Positions 5,382 through 13,095 of a stretch of 15,057 nt of DNA are shown one piece after another. How positions within the stretch are numbered: position 1 is the first letter of the stretch; each line of letters begins with the position of its first letter. The stretch spans positions 263-15,319 of the forward strand of contig DCGQ01000050.1 in NCBI GenBank assembly GCA_002314635.1, given 5' to 3'. The DNA comes from Clostridiales bacterium UBA1774 (GTDB lineage: Bacteria; Bacillota; Clostridia; Oscillospirales; Oscillospiraceae). The notes under the pieces were generated by a model that saw only the letters and a list, made by a program, of their open reading frames with translations, did not search any database and was not told where the DNA came from. A program made the translations under genes and the position numbers.

Positions 5382-7616
5382 ATGTCAAGCGGAAAAAACG
5401 GGAAAAACTGGACGGCGGGAACCCTGAAAAGCCGGGGATGGACGGATTCTTTGATACGGGAACTGCTGCCGAAGCCGGAATACCGCCATTTCGGCGGCAG
5501 GACGCTGCGTACCTGGGAACGGGATGCCGTGATATCGGCAGAACAGACGGAGCGATTTCAGATCGTGACCGCCCACAATCAGGAGGCACAGCAGCGGCAG
5601 CAGGCAGAGCAGCAGCGAGCCGAGGCGGATACACTGGGAGCGGCGCTGCGGCTTCTCAGCGAATGCTGGCAGCCCGGTGCGGCGGAGGGCGATGCGCGTC
5701 TGCTGGCAGAGCTGTATCATCAGGGGATTTCCGGCGTCATGCGTTCCGGAGCACAGCTGACCCTGCGGGACGGAAAGGCTCAAAGCTATGTGGGGCACTT
5801 CCTGGCGCTGCGGCAGCACGCCGGAGATGGGGAAGGCGCAGGAACCGAAATGAAGCGCCTTGCCGCCGCCGGTTACTGGCTGGGCCGCTGCGATGAGGAA
5901 ACAAAGGAACGACTGAGAGCCGGATATACGGAAACCCTGCTGGCAGCCGCAGAACGGGCGCTGGAGGATTTTCGCCTGACGCAGCCGGAGGTGGATGTGC
6001 ATTCTTTGCTCAGCATGGAGCATTTCCCGGTTCAGGAGCTGCTGAACCATCCGCTGAATTATCTCTATTCCGTATTCTATGTGCCCCGGGCGATCCGCAG
6101 CAGTCTGGAGCTGCTGGTTGCGTTGAATCCAAAGGATGAATACCCGGAGGCACGTGCCATGTCCCGGCATTTTATCGTTCATATCGGGGGAACCAATACG
6201 GGCAAGACCTATGCCGGTTTCCAACGCCTGATCCGTGCGGAAACCGGAGTGTATCTGGCACCGCTCCGTCTGCTGGCACTGGAGGCGCAGGAAACCCTGC
6301 TGGATAACGGCGTGAACTGCAGCCTGACCACCGGGGAAGAGGAGGATGTGCGGGACTGCGATACCCATGTATCCGCAACGGCGGAAAAGCTGGATATGAA
6401 GCGGCACTTCGATGTTGCCGTTATCGACGAATGCCAGATGATCGATGACCGGGAGCGGGGGTATGCCTGGACGCGCGCCATTCTGGGTGTTCTGGCGGAC
6501 GAGGTGCATCTCTGTGCCGCTCCGGAGGCGAAAAACCTGCTCCTGCGGCTGATCCGCAGCTGCGGCGACAGCTATGAGCTGATCGAGCATCAGCGGAAAA
6601 CACCGCTGATCTGCATGAACCGGGTCGTAGACTATCTGGACATCCAGCCGGGAGACGCACTGATCACCTTCAGTAAGGTGGGCGTGCTCAGCGTGGCGGA
6701 GGATCTGCGAATGCACGGCAAAGAACCCGCTATTATTTACGGTGCGCTGCCCTATGCCACCCGCCGCAAGCAGGTGGAGGGGTTTCTGAATCATGAACGG
6801 CAGTATGTGGTGTCCACCGATGCCATCGGCATGGGTCTGAACCTGCCCATCCGGAGAATCATTTTCATGGACACAGAGAAGTTTGACGGGCACGAGCGCC
6901 GCCCGCTGAAGCCGGAGGAAGTGCAGCAGATCGCCGGCCGCGCCGGCCGTTTCGGGATCTATGACAAGGGCTTTGTCGGTGCAACGGAGAACCTGAGCCT
7001 GATCCAGACCTGTATGGAAACCGTGGTGCCTCCGCTGACTTATGCGGTGGCCGGTTTCAGCGATCTGGTGCTGATGGTGGATTTCGACCTGCTGGAGGTT
7101 CTGGAGGTCTGGAACCGGATGCCCACGGTGGAACCCTATCAAAAGCTGGATATCGCACGCTATATCACCCTGATCTCCCAGATGCGGGAAAGAGGGTTCC
7201 ATCTCCCCAAGGCGGAGGAACTGGCCGCGGCCAATATTCCCTTTGATGAGGCGGATGACGAGCTGAGTATGCTGTTTTATCGATTTCTGCGTGCCCATGT
7301 GAACGGGAATGACCCGGAGCAGCCGGTGCTGCAGGAAAAGAAAACCGCCTATACGCTGCCGGAACTGGAGCTTTACTATCGGAAGCTGGATCTGTACTTC
7401 TCCTTCTGCAAAGCATTTTCCTGCGCGGTAGATCACGAGGCCCTGCGGGAGGAACGGGAGAAAACCGCGGATCTGATCAACCAGATCCTGCTGCACAATC
7501 TGAAAAACAACATACGCTTCTGCGCCCGCTGCGGCTCTGCCATGCCGCTGCATCATTCGGGACGTTTGTGTAATGACTGCTATTCCCGCATCCGGCGGGG
7601 GTATGCACGAAAGTGA
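5382..7616 (+). CDS. SUV3-like superfamily 2 RNA helicase with C-terminal zinc ribbon
   Basis: A 744-residue ATP-dependent helicase. Motifs in order: motif I GGTNTGKT (269-276), motif Ia APLRLLALE, motif II DECQ (349-352) in place of DEAD/DEAH, SATAEKLD just before it, motif V DAIGMGLNLPIRRIIF, and motif VI QQIAGRAGRFG (from 515). The TN-GKT loop, DE-Q box and GMGLNLPI-RIIF resemble SUV3, the mitochondrial degradosome RNA helicase, more than standard bacterial DEAD-box proteins. The N-terminal 260 residues match no family I recognise and include a Gln/Ala/Arg-rich segment (about 66-85). The C-terminus has CxxC ... CxxC (C714, C717, C730, C733), a likely zinc ribbon, followed by a basic end. 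The start ATG at 5382 has GGGAGAG just upstream. The gene heads an operon with prmA and an rRNA methyltransferase, so a role in RNA decay, rRNA processing or ribosome assembly is inferred. Substrate and partners are unknown. Confidence 0.85.
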   Translation: MSSGKNGKNWTAGTLKSRGWTDSLIRELLPKPEYRHFGGRTLRTWERDAVISAEQTERFQIVTAHNQEAQQRQQAEQQRAEADTLGAALRLLSECWQPGAAEGDARLLAELYHQGISGVMRSGAQLTLRDGKAQSYVGHFLALRQHAGDGEGAGTEMKRLAAAGYWLGRCDEETKERLRAGYTETLLAAAERALEDFRLTQPEVDVHSLLSMEHFPVQELLNHPLNYLYSVFYVPRAIRSSLELLVALNPKDEYPEARAMSRHFIVHIGGTNTGKTYAGFQRLIRAETGVYLAPLRLLALEAQETLLDNGVNCSLTTGEEEDVRDCDTHVSATAEKLDMKRHFDVAVIDECQMIDDRERGYAWTRAILGVLADEVHLCAAPEAKNLLLRLIRSCGDSYELIEHQRKTPLICMNRVVDYLDIQPGDALITFSKVGVLSVAEDLRMHGKEPAIIYGALPYATRRKQVEGFLNHERQYVVSTDAIGMGLNLPIRRIIFMDTEKFDGHERRPLKPEEVQQIAGRAGRFGIYDKGFVGATENLSLIQTCMETVVPPLTYAVAGFSDLVLMVDFDLLEVLEVWNRMPTVEPYQKLDIARYITLISQMRERGFHLPKAEELAAANIPFDEADDELSMLFYRFLRAHVNGNDPEQPVLQEKKTAYTLPELELYYRKLDLYFSFCKAFSCAVDHEALREEREKTADLINQILLHNLKNNIRFCARCGSAMPLHHSGRLCNDCYSRIRRGYARK

Positions 7617-7625
7617 GGTACGGAT

Positions 7626-8570
7626 ATGGAATGGCTTGAAATCACGGTGGATGCACCGGATGGCGATACGGAGACACTCAGCGCCGTTCTGGAAGGTCTG
7701 GGTGTGACCGGACTGGTCATTGAGGATGAAAAGGACATTGCCGCCTTTTCCGAGGAAAACCATGCGTTCTGGGACGATGTGGACGAGAAATTTCTGCAGG
7801 AGCGCCAAGGGGTCAGCCGGGTCAAATTCTATCTGGCGGATGACGAAGCGGGACGCACGGAACTGAGCCGTTTGAAAGGCAGGCTGGAAGCCTACCCCGT
7901 TTCCGTGACCGGAATGCGGGATGAGGACTGGGAGAACAACTGGAAGCAGTATTATAAACCCATTGCCATCGGGAACCGGCTGCTGATCGTGCCGGAGTGG
8001 GAGAATGTCCCGGATGCGGAGGGCCGCACCGTACTGCGTCTGGATCCGGGTCTGACCTTCGGTACCGGTGCCCATCCCAGCACACGGATGTGCCTGGAGG
8101 CCATGGAGGAACTGGCACCGTCCGCGTCTCATGTGCTGGATCTGGGCTGCGGCAGCGGAATCCTTGCCATTGCTGCCCTGTGTCTGGGCGCGAAGGATGC
8201 GCTTGGCTGCGATATTGACGAAAAAGCGCCCCGCATTGCGCTGGAAAACGCAGCGCTGAACGGCGTGGAAAACCGGCTCGCCGTACTGGCGGGAGATGCA
8301 TCCGCCGATCCGGTGCTGCGGCAGGCAATGGGGGAGAAGCGTTATGATATCGTGTTCCTGAATATTGTGGCAGACGTGATCATTGCGCTGAGCCGGGATG
8401 TGCCCCGCTGGCTGCGGGACGGCGGCACCCTGATCGTGTCCGGCGTGATCGACGGACGGGAGCCGGAGGTTCAGAACGCGTTGGAAACTGCGGGACTGCG
8501 GATCACGGGCCACCGCCGTGTGGAGGACTGGCATTCTTTCACCTGCACCATGGGAGGAGAAACGGTATGA
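7626..8570 (+). CDS. prmA: Ribosomal protein L11 methyltransferase PrmA
   Basis: SAM-dependent enzyme that methylates ribosomal protein L11 (lysines and N-terminus) in the cytoplasm. The 314 residues have the usual two-part layout. An N-terminal L11-recognition domain begins MEWLEITV. The methyltransferase domain contains GTGAHPST (146-153), the SAM-binding LDLGCGSG (171-178), the acidic end of the next strand CDID, and NIVA (246-249), the equivalent of the NI-LA catalytic-loop motif. The start ATG at 7626 is 9 bases after the helicase stop. Its ribosome-binding site GTGAGG overlaps that stop, so the two genes are co-transcribed and probably coupled. Length and motifs are complete. Confidence 0.95.
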   Translation: MEWLEITVDAPDGDTETLSAVLEGLGVTGLVIEDEKDIAAFSEENHAFWDDVDEKFLQERQGVSRVKFYLADDEAGRTELSRLKGRLEAYPVSVTGMRDEDWENNWKQYYKPIAIGNRLLIVPEWENVPDAEGRTVLRLDPGLTFGTGAHPSTRMCLEAMEELAPSASHVLDLGCGSGILAIAALCLGAKDALGCDIDEKAPRIALENAALNGVENRLAVLAGDASADPVLRQAMGEKRYDIVFLNIVADVIIALSRDVPRWLRDGGTLIVSGVIDGREPEVQNALETAGLRITGHRRVEDWHSFTCTMGGETV

Positions 8571-9670
8571 CGCTGTGTGTGCCCTGCCTGTTCGGTCTGG
8601 AAGGACTGGCGGCGGATGAACTGAAATATATGGGCTGCGAGAATGTTCGCAGCGAAACCGGGCGTGTGCTGTTTGACGGCGACGAGCGGGCGATGGTGCG
8701 GGCAAATCTGCGGCTTCGCACCGGCGAACGGGTCTATATCCTGCTGGGAGAGTTTCCGGCACCCACTTTTGACGCGTTGTTTGAGGGAACAAAGGCGCTT
8801 CCGTGGGAGCAGTTTATTGACTATCGTGCTCAGTTTCCGGTAAAGGGCAGTACACTGGACAGTACGCTGAAATCCATTCCCGACTGTCAGCGCATTGTCA
8901 AGAAGGCCGTGGCGGACCGTCTGGGAATGAAGTACCGGGCAGATCGGCTTCCCGAGACCGGCGGCCTCTGCCAGATTCGCTTTGCCCTGATGAAAGACCG
9001 TGCCAGCCTGTATCTGGATACCAGCGGAGTCAGCCTGCACAAGCGGGGCTGGCGTGCCAATTCCAACGAAGCGCCGCTGCGGGAAACGCTGGCGGCTGCC
9101 ATGGTAAAGCTGAGCCGCTACAAGGGTCGTGAGCTGTTTCTGGATCCCTTCTGCGGCAGCGGTACCATTGCCATCGAAGCCGCTTTGGCTGCTATGAACC
9201 GGGCGCCGGGCATTGATCGGCGGTTTCTGGCACAGCAATGGGTCTCCATTCCCCGGAAGCTCTGGGAAGAAGAACGGGAGGCTGCCCGCGCTGCGGAGTA
9301 TCACGGCGAGTATCAGATTTTCGCCTCCGATATCGACCCGAAAACGCTGGAGCTGGCAAAGGAAAACGCCAAAAAGGCAGGCGTGGATCGGTACATTACC
9401 TTTTCTCAGGCGGACGCCCGGCAGCTGACCCTGCCGCAGGAACCGGGAATCCTGATCACGAACCCGCCTTACGGTGATCGTCTGATGGACGCGCACGAGG
9501 CGGAACAGCTTTACCGGGCGCTGGGTGCCCGATGGAAGAAGGAAAGCCAGTGGAAAAAGTATATTCTGACCTCTAATCTGGATTTCGAACACAGCTTCGG
9601 GGCTCGTGCCAGTAAGCGCAGGAAGCTGTATAACGGTATGATTCAGTGCCAGCTTTATATGTACTTCTGA
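8567..9670 (+). CDS. THUMP-domain rRNA methyltransferase, RlmL/YpsC-like
   Basis: A 367-residue class I SAM-dependent RNA methyltransferase of the COG0116 family, which places N2-methylguanine in 23S rRNA. It starts TLCVPCLFGLEGLAADEL, the ferredoxin-like lead-in, followed by a THUMP RNA-binding region (about 45-155). The methyltransferase domain has DPFCGSGT (193-200) and NPPYG (299-303), the amino-methylating NPPY motif. It lacks the second methyltransferase (RlmK) found fused in Escherichia coli RlmL, as is normal in Firmicutes. The start ATG overlaps the prmA stop by 4 bases (ATGA, 8567-8570), and GGAGG lies just upstream inside prmA. The exact base methylated is not proven for this group. 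The role is ribosome maturation, in line with its operon partners. Confidence 0.9.
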   Translation: MTLCVPCLFGLEGLAADELKYMGCENVRSETGRVLFDGDERAMVRANLRLRTGERVYILLGEFPAPTFDALFEGTKALPWEQFIDYRAQFPVKGSTLDSTLKSIPDCQRIVKKAVADRLGMKYRADRLPETGGLCQIRFALMKDRASLYLDTSGVSLHKRGWRANSNEAPLRETLAAAMVKLSRYKGRELFLDPFCGSGTIAIEAALAAMNRAPGIDRRFLAQQWVSIPRKLWEEEREAARAAEYHGEYQIFASDIDPKTLELAKENAKKAGVDRYITFSQADARQLTLPQEPGILITNPPYGDRLMDAHEAEQLYRALGARWKKESQWKKYILTSNLDFEHSFGARASKRRKLYNGMIQCQLYMYF

Positions 9671-9741
9671 TATGAAACCGGAGAAAACAGGCAAAAAAGA
9701 CGGAAAAAGTATATTTGAAGCAGGAAAATAACGACAGATTC

Positions 9742-9773
9742 GGAAAATGACGGAATTTGCCGAAAAATTTTCC
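9742..9773 (+). terminator. Weak hairpin, possible end of the helicase operon
   Basis: GGAAAAT (9742-9748) pairs with ATTTTCC (9767-9773), with an inner CGG/CCG pair (9751-9753 with 9760-9762). There is no U-tract after it, only TTTT within the 3' arm. It lies 71 bases after the methyltransferase stop, in A-rich sequence between 9671 and 9793 that holds no gene I can support. Confidence 0.3.
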
Positions 9774-9793
9774 CATAAAAAACGAAATAATGC

Positions 9794-9822
9794 TTGCACT
9801 ATGGGTATACTTGGGTTATTAT
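9794..9822 (+). promoter_or_regulatory. Sigma-A promoter of groES-groEL
   Basis: -35 TTGCAC (9794-9799), a 17-base spacer, and -10 TATTAT (9817-9822). The predicted start at about 9829-9830 falls on the first base of the CIRCE repeat, the usual arrangement for HrcA control. Confidence 0.85.
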
Positions 9823-9829
9823 ATACGCG

Positions 9830-9856
9830 TTAGCACTCAGAGGGAATGAGTGCTAA
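9830..9856. promoter_or_regulatory. CIRCE operator (HrcA binding site)
   Basis: TTAGCACTC (9830-9838), a 9-base spacer, and GAGTGCTAA (9848-9856) match the CIRCE consensus perfectly. HrcA, the heat-shock repressor whose folding depends on GroEL, binds this repeat and shuts off groESL in unstressed cells. The hrcA gene is not in the window. Confidence 0.98.
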
Positions 9857-9901
9857 GATAAAGAAAAAAACAGCATTTTGCTGATAGCAGGAGGTATAAT
9901 A

Positions 9902-10189
9902 ATGAAGCTCATTCCTTTGGCAGATCATGTTATTGTGAAGCAGATGAAGGCTGAGGAAGTCACCAAGGGCGGCATCATCCTGACCACCGCGGCACAGGAA
10001 AAGCCCCAGGTTTTTGAAGTTGTTGCAGCCGGCCCGGGCGGCATGGTTGACGGTACCGAGGTCGAAATGACCGTGGAAGCCGGCGATAAAGTCATTCTCG
10101 GCAAGTACAGCGGCACTCAGGTTAAGGTTGACGGTGAGGACTACACCATCGTCCGTCAGGGCGAGATCCTTGCCATCGTGGAAGACTGA
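9902..10189 (+). CDS. groES: Co-chaperonin GroES
   Basis: A 95-residue 10-kDa chaperonin whose heptameric ring caps GroEL. It opens with MKLIPLADHVIVKQ and has the mobile loop TKGGIILTTAAQEKP (21-35) that contacts GroEL, a roof-loop segment near GPGG, and VKVDGEDYTIVRQGEILAIVED at the end. The start ATG at 9902 has AGGAGG 7 bases upstream; an in-frame ATG at 9878 lies before that site and is not used. First gene of the CIRCE-controlled operon, 18 bases before groEL. Confidence 0.98.
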   Translation: MKLIPLADHVIVKQMKAEEVTKGGIILTTAAQEKPQVFEVVAAGPGGMVDGTEVEMTVEAGDKVILGKYSGTQVKVDGEDYTIVRQGEILAIVED

Positions 10190-10200
10190 TTAGGAGGAAA

Positions 10201-10215
10201 ATGAATTATGGCTAA
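10201..10215 (+). other. Out-of-frame four-codon mini-frame over the groEL start
   Basis: An ATG at 10201 reads MNYG then TAA at 10213-10215, ending 5 bases inside groEL in another frame. It lies only 3 bases after AGGAGG (10192-10197), while the groEL ATG at 10208 is 10 bases after it. The mini-frame is visible; any effect on groEL translation is speculation. Confidence 0.3.
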
Positions 10216-11848
10216 GAAGCTTGCATATAGTGAAAATGCCCGTCAGGCGCTGCAGCGCGGCGTTGACCATCTGGCAGATACCGTTAAGATCACCATGGGA
10301 CCCAAGGGCCGCAACGTGGTTCTGGAGAAGAAGTACGGCTCTCCCCTCATCACCAATGACGGTGTGACCATCGCCAAGGAAATCGAGCTGGAAGACCCGT
10401 TTGAGAACATGGGCGCTTATCTGGTTCGCGAAGTCGCCACCAAGACCAACGATATCGCCGGTGACGGCACCACCTCCGCCACCCTGCTGGCTCAGAACAT
10501 GATCCACGAGGGCATGAAGAATATTGCTGCCGGTGCCAATCCCATGGTCATGCGCCGCGGCATCCAGAAGGCTGTGGATGTGGCTGTTGCCGAGATCAAG
10601 AAGATCGCCCAGCCTGTCAGCGGTACTGAGGATATCACCCGTGTCGGCACCATCTCCTCCGGCGATCCCTTCATCGGCAAGCTGATTGCTGAGGCCATGG
10701 AGAAGGTCAGCCAGAACGGCGTCATCACCGTGGAAGAGAGCAAGACTGCTGAGACCTACAGCGAGATCGTGGAAGGTATGCAGTTTGACCGCGGCTATAT
10801 CACCCCCTACATGGTCACCGATTCCGACAAGATGGAGGCTGTTCTGGACAATCCCTTCATCCTGATTACCGATAAGAAGATTTCCAACATTCAGGAGCTG
10901 CTGCCCCTGCTGCAGCAGGTCGCTCAGGCTGGCAAGCCTCTGCTGGTCATCGCCGAGGATGTGGAAGGCGAAGCTCTGGCTACCCTGATCCTGAACAAGC
11001 TGCGCGGCACCTTCACCTGCGTCTGCGTTAAGGCTCCCGGCTTCGGCGACCGCCGCAAGGAAATGCTGATCGACATCGCCACCATGACCGGCGGTCAGGT
11101 CGTCAGCTCCGATGTGGGCATCGAGCTGAAGGAAGTTGGCGTGGAAGTGCTGGGCACTGCCCGTCAGGTCAAGGTCTCCAAGGAAAACACCGTCATCGTG
11201 GATGGCGCCGGCAAGACCGAGGACATTCAGGGCCGCATCAAGCAGATTGCTGCTCAGATCGAGATCACCACTTCCGAGTATGACAAGGAGAAGCTGCAGG
11301 AGCGTCTGGCCAAGATGAGCGGCGGTGTGGCCGTGATCAAGGTCGGTGCCGCTACCGAGGCTGAAATGAAGGAAAAGAAGCTCCGCGTTGAGGACGCTCT
11401 GAACGCCACCCGTGCCGCTGTGGAAGAAGGCATCGTGGCCGGCGGCGGCAGCATCTATGTGAACGCCGGTAAGGCTGTTGAGAAGATGCTGAACACCCTG
11501 AGCGGCGACGAGAAGACCGGTGCTTCCATCATTGCCAAGGCTCTGATGGCTCCCATCAAGCAGATTGCTGCCAATGCCGGTCTGGAAGGCTCCGTCATTC
11601 TGGAGAAGGTCAAGAACAACCGCAGCGTGAACTACGGCTTTGATGCTGCCAACGAAGTCTACGGCGACATGATCGCTGCCGGTATCGTGGATCCTGCCAA
11701 GGTCTGCCGCAGCGCTCTGGAGAACGCTGCCAGCGTTTCCGCCATGCTGCTCACCACCGAAGCTCTGGTGGCCGACAAGCCCGAACCCCCCGCAGCTGCT
11801 CCCGCAGCCGGTGCCGGCGACATGGGCGGCGGCATGGGTATGTACTAA
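10208..11848 (+). CDS. groEL: Chaperonin GroEL
   Basis: A 546-residue 60-kDa chaperonin, the ATP-driven double-ring folding machine. Landmarks: GPKGRNVVLEKKYGSP (31-46), the nucleotide-site TNDGVTIAKEIELEDPFENMGA with D51, GDGTTSA (85-91, where many relatives have GDGTTTA), the apical-domain stretch VKAPGFGDRRKEMLIDIA, the signature AAVEEGIVAGGG, and the glycine/methionine tail ending GGGMGMY. The start ATG at 10208 follows AGGAGG by 10 bases. Codon choice differs visibly from neighbours (many AAG, GCT and ATC codons), as expected for a very highly expressed gene. Complete and co-transcribed with groES under HrcA. Confidence 0.99.
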   Translation: MAKKLAYSENARQALQRGVDHLADTVKITMGPKGRNVVLEKKYGSPLITNDGVTIAKEIELEDPFENMGAYLVREVATKTNDIAGDGTTSATLLAQNMIHEGMKNIAAGANPMVMRRGIQKAVDVAVAEIKKIAQPVSGTEDITRVGTISSGDPFIGKLIAEAMEKVSQNGVITVEESKTAETYSEIVEGMQFDRGYITPYMVTDSDKMEAVLDNPFILITDKKISNIQELLPLLQQVAQAGKPLLVIAEDVEGEALATLILNKLRGTFTCVCVKAPGFGDRRKEMLIDIATMTGGQVVSSDVGIELKEVGVEVLGTARQVKVSKENTVIVDGAGKTEDIQGRIKQIAAQIEITTSEYDKEKLQERLAKMSGGVAVIKVGAATEAEMKEKKLRVEDALNATRAAVEEGIVAGGGSIYVNAGKAVEKMLNTLSGDEKTGASIIAKALMAPIKQIAANAGLEGSVILEKVKNNRSVNYGFDAANEVYGDMIAAGIVDPAKVCRSALENAASVSAMLLTTEALVADKPEPPAAAPAAGAGDMGGGMGMY

Positions 11849-11871
11849 GCCCAAAACAAGCTCAGAATCTG

Positions 11872-11900
11872 TGCGGCGCACGAAAGTGCGCCGCATTTTT
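11872..11900 (+). terminator. Strong intrinsic terminator of groESL
   Basis: A perfect 10-bp stem, TGCGGCGCAC (11872-11881) with GTGCGCCGCA (11886-11895), has a GAAA tetraloop and is followed by TTTTT (11896-11900). It lies 23 bases after the groEL stop. Confidence 0.95.
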
Positions 11901-11955
11901 GTCGGATTGCCCCTGTAATATCGAAAATAGTTCTCGCTTTTTTCAATAATAAGGT

Positions 11956-11961
11956 TATAAT
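11956..11961 (+). promoter_or_regulatory. -10 element upstream of the second SDR gene
   Basis: A consensus TATAAT lies 35 bases before the start codon, between the groESL terminator and the gene. The -35 is poor (TTCTCG with a 19-base spacer is the best I see), so the promoter may be weak or factor-dependent. Confidence 0.5.
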
Positions 11962-11996
11962 GAAGTATCAAAATCATGAAATTACAGGAGGCTTTT

Positions 11997-12956
11997 ATGA
12001 AAAACTTTAAGGGTAGAACTGCATTTGTGACCGGCGGCGCCAGCGGTCTGGGTCTGGGAATTGCCAAAGCCTTCGCCAAAGCGGGCATGAATATCGTCAT
12101 TGCTGATTTCCGGCAGGAAGCAATTGACGCTGCGCTGCCCATTTTCAAGGAAAACGGCTGGCCTGCCCACGGGATTCGCCTGGATGTCACCGACCGGGAA
12201 GCCTATGTAAAAGCGGCGGACGAAGCGGAAGCCGTATTCGGCAACATTCATATTCTGGTCAATAACGCCGGCATCGGCCTGATGGAAGGAAAAATCTGGG
12301 AAGCCAGCTACGATGATATTGACTTCGCGCTGGAGATCAACTATAAGTCTGTTCTGAACGGCATCAAAACCATTCTGCCCCGTATTCTGAAGCATGGCGA
12401 AGAAGGCTGGGTGGTATCTACCGCTTCCAAGAACGGACTGATTCCCCTTGGCGGCATGGTACTGTACAATGCTACCAAGCGTGCGGTGATGGCTACCATG
12501 GAAACCGTAGCCATTGATCTGAAGGGCACCAATGTGGGAGCCAGCGTATTCTGCCCCGGCCCCTTCCATACCAATCTGAACACGACCACAGACCAGATTC
12601 GCGTGAAGCACCTGGGTCAGCCTTTCAACAAGAAGGGCCCCACGCCCGATCCCGATGCGCCCAAGTTTGACCGCAGCAAGATTGATATGTCCAATATGGA
12701 GCGTGACCCGGATGAGGCCGGTGAACGTGTTCTGCGCGGTATCATGCGGGGCGACCTGTTTATCCTGACCCATGCCGAGTGGAAGAAAGGCTGGATGGAG
12801 CACGCCGATGCAGTCACCCGCGCCATTCCCGATGAAGTTCCCAACGAGGACTTTATGCTGGTATTCAGCCGCAATGTGGGCAATCCCATTTATAATAAAC
12901 AGCAGCAGGTTCCCGCCTACCACATGGGTGACGTTTTCAAGGAATTGGAAGAATAA
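11997..12956 (+). CDS. Short-chain dehydrogenase/reductase with an extended substrate loop
   Basis: A 319-residue SDR. Rossmann motif TGGASGLG (12-19), an acidic D37 after the second strand (IADF) favouring NAD(H), NNAG (89-92), and the catalytic S144, Y157 and K161 (LYNATK). It is about 60 residues longer than a classical SDR. The extra length lies after the CPGPF motif (186-190) and includes a Pro/Asp-rich loop near 208-235 (NKKGPTPDPDAPKF) and the segment RGDLFILTHAEWKKG (251-265). I associate that C-terminal pattern with a group of uncharacterised SDRs; the substrate is unknown, and a hydrophobic cyclic alcohol or ketone is only a guess. Start: ATG at 11997 has AGGAGG 5 bases upstream. 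An in-frame ATG at 11976 precedes that site and lacks its own. The gene stands alone between two terminators. Confidence 0.85.
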   Translation: MKNFKGRTAFVTGGASGLGLGIAKAFAKAGMNIVIADFRQEAIDAALPIFKENGWPAHGIRLDVTDREAYVKAADEAEAVFGNIHILVNNAGIGLMEGKIWEASYDDIDFALEINYKSVLNGIKTILPRILKHGEEGWVVSTASKNGLIPLGGMVLYNATKRAVMATMETVAIDLKGTNVGASVFCPGPFHTNLNTTTDQIRVKHLGQPFNKKGPTPDPDAPKFDRSKIDMSNMERDPDEAGERVLRGIMRGDLFILTHAEWKKGWMEHADAVTRAIPDEVPNEDFMLVFSRNVGNPIYNKQQQVPAYHMGDVFKELEE

Positions 12957-12968
12957 TCACATAAGGTT

Positions 12969-13010
12969 TGAGCCTTCTCCGGAATGAAACCGGGGAAGGC
13001 TCATTTCTTT
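12969..13010 (+). terminator. Terminator of the second SDR gene
   Basis: A 14-bp stem with one G-U pair, TGAGCCTTCTCCGG (12969-12982) with CCGGGGAAGGCTCA (12990-13003), has a 7-base loop and is followed by TTTCTTT. Confidence 0.92.
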
Positions 13011-13031
13011 CCATTGATATCGATTCGCTTC

Positions 13032-13060
13032 TTGCAATCGGTTTTATGAAATGATATAAT
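13032..13060 (+). promoter_or_regulatory. Near-consensus promoter of holB
   Basis: -35 TTGCAA (13032-13037), a 17-base spacer, and TATAAT (13055-13060) preceded by TG at 13052-13053 (extended -10). The best promoter match in the window after groESL. Confidence 0.8.
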
Positions 13061-13095
13061 AACACATTCGATTTCAAGTATGCAGGAGGAACGCC

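Noticed and set aside
5385..8792. An open frame of 1135 codons on the minus strand, antisense to the helicase, prmA and the methyltransferase
   Set aside because: It lies opposite three clear genes. Its translation is Gln/His/Arg-rich with no domain, and its openness follows from the codon bias of the sense genes.
9672..9731. A 19-codon frame (MKPEKTGKKDGKSIF...) after the methyltransferase gene
   Set aside because: It has no ribosome-binding site and its Lys-rich composition follows from the A-rich spacer.
8471..9799. A 442-codon minus-strand frame opposite the RlmL-like gene
   Set aside because: It has no recognisable domain or ribosome-binding site and sits opposite a complete conserved gene.
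11976..11996. An upstream in-frame ATG for the second SDR
   Set aside because: It lies before the AGGAGG that serves the ATG at 11997 and has no site of its own; SDRs begin a few residues before the first strand.
10190..12190. A 666-codon minus-strand frame antisense to groEL
   Set aside because: It is a shadow of the strong groEL codon bias, giving a His/Gly/Asp-rich product. groEL itself is unquestionable.
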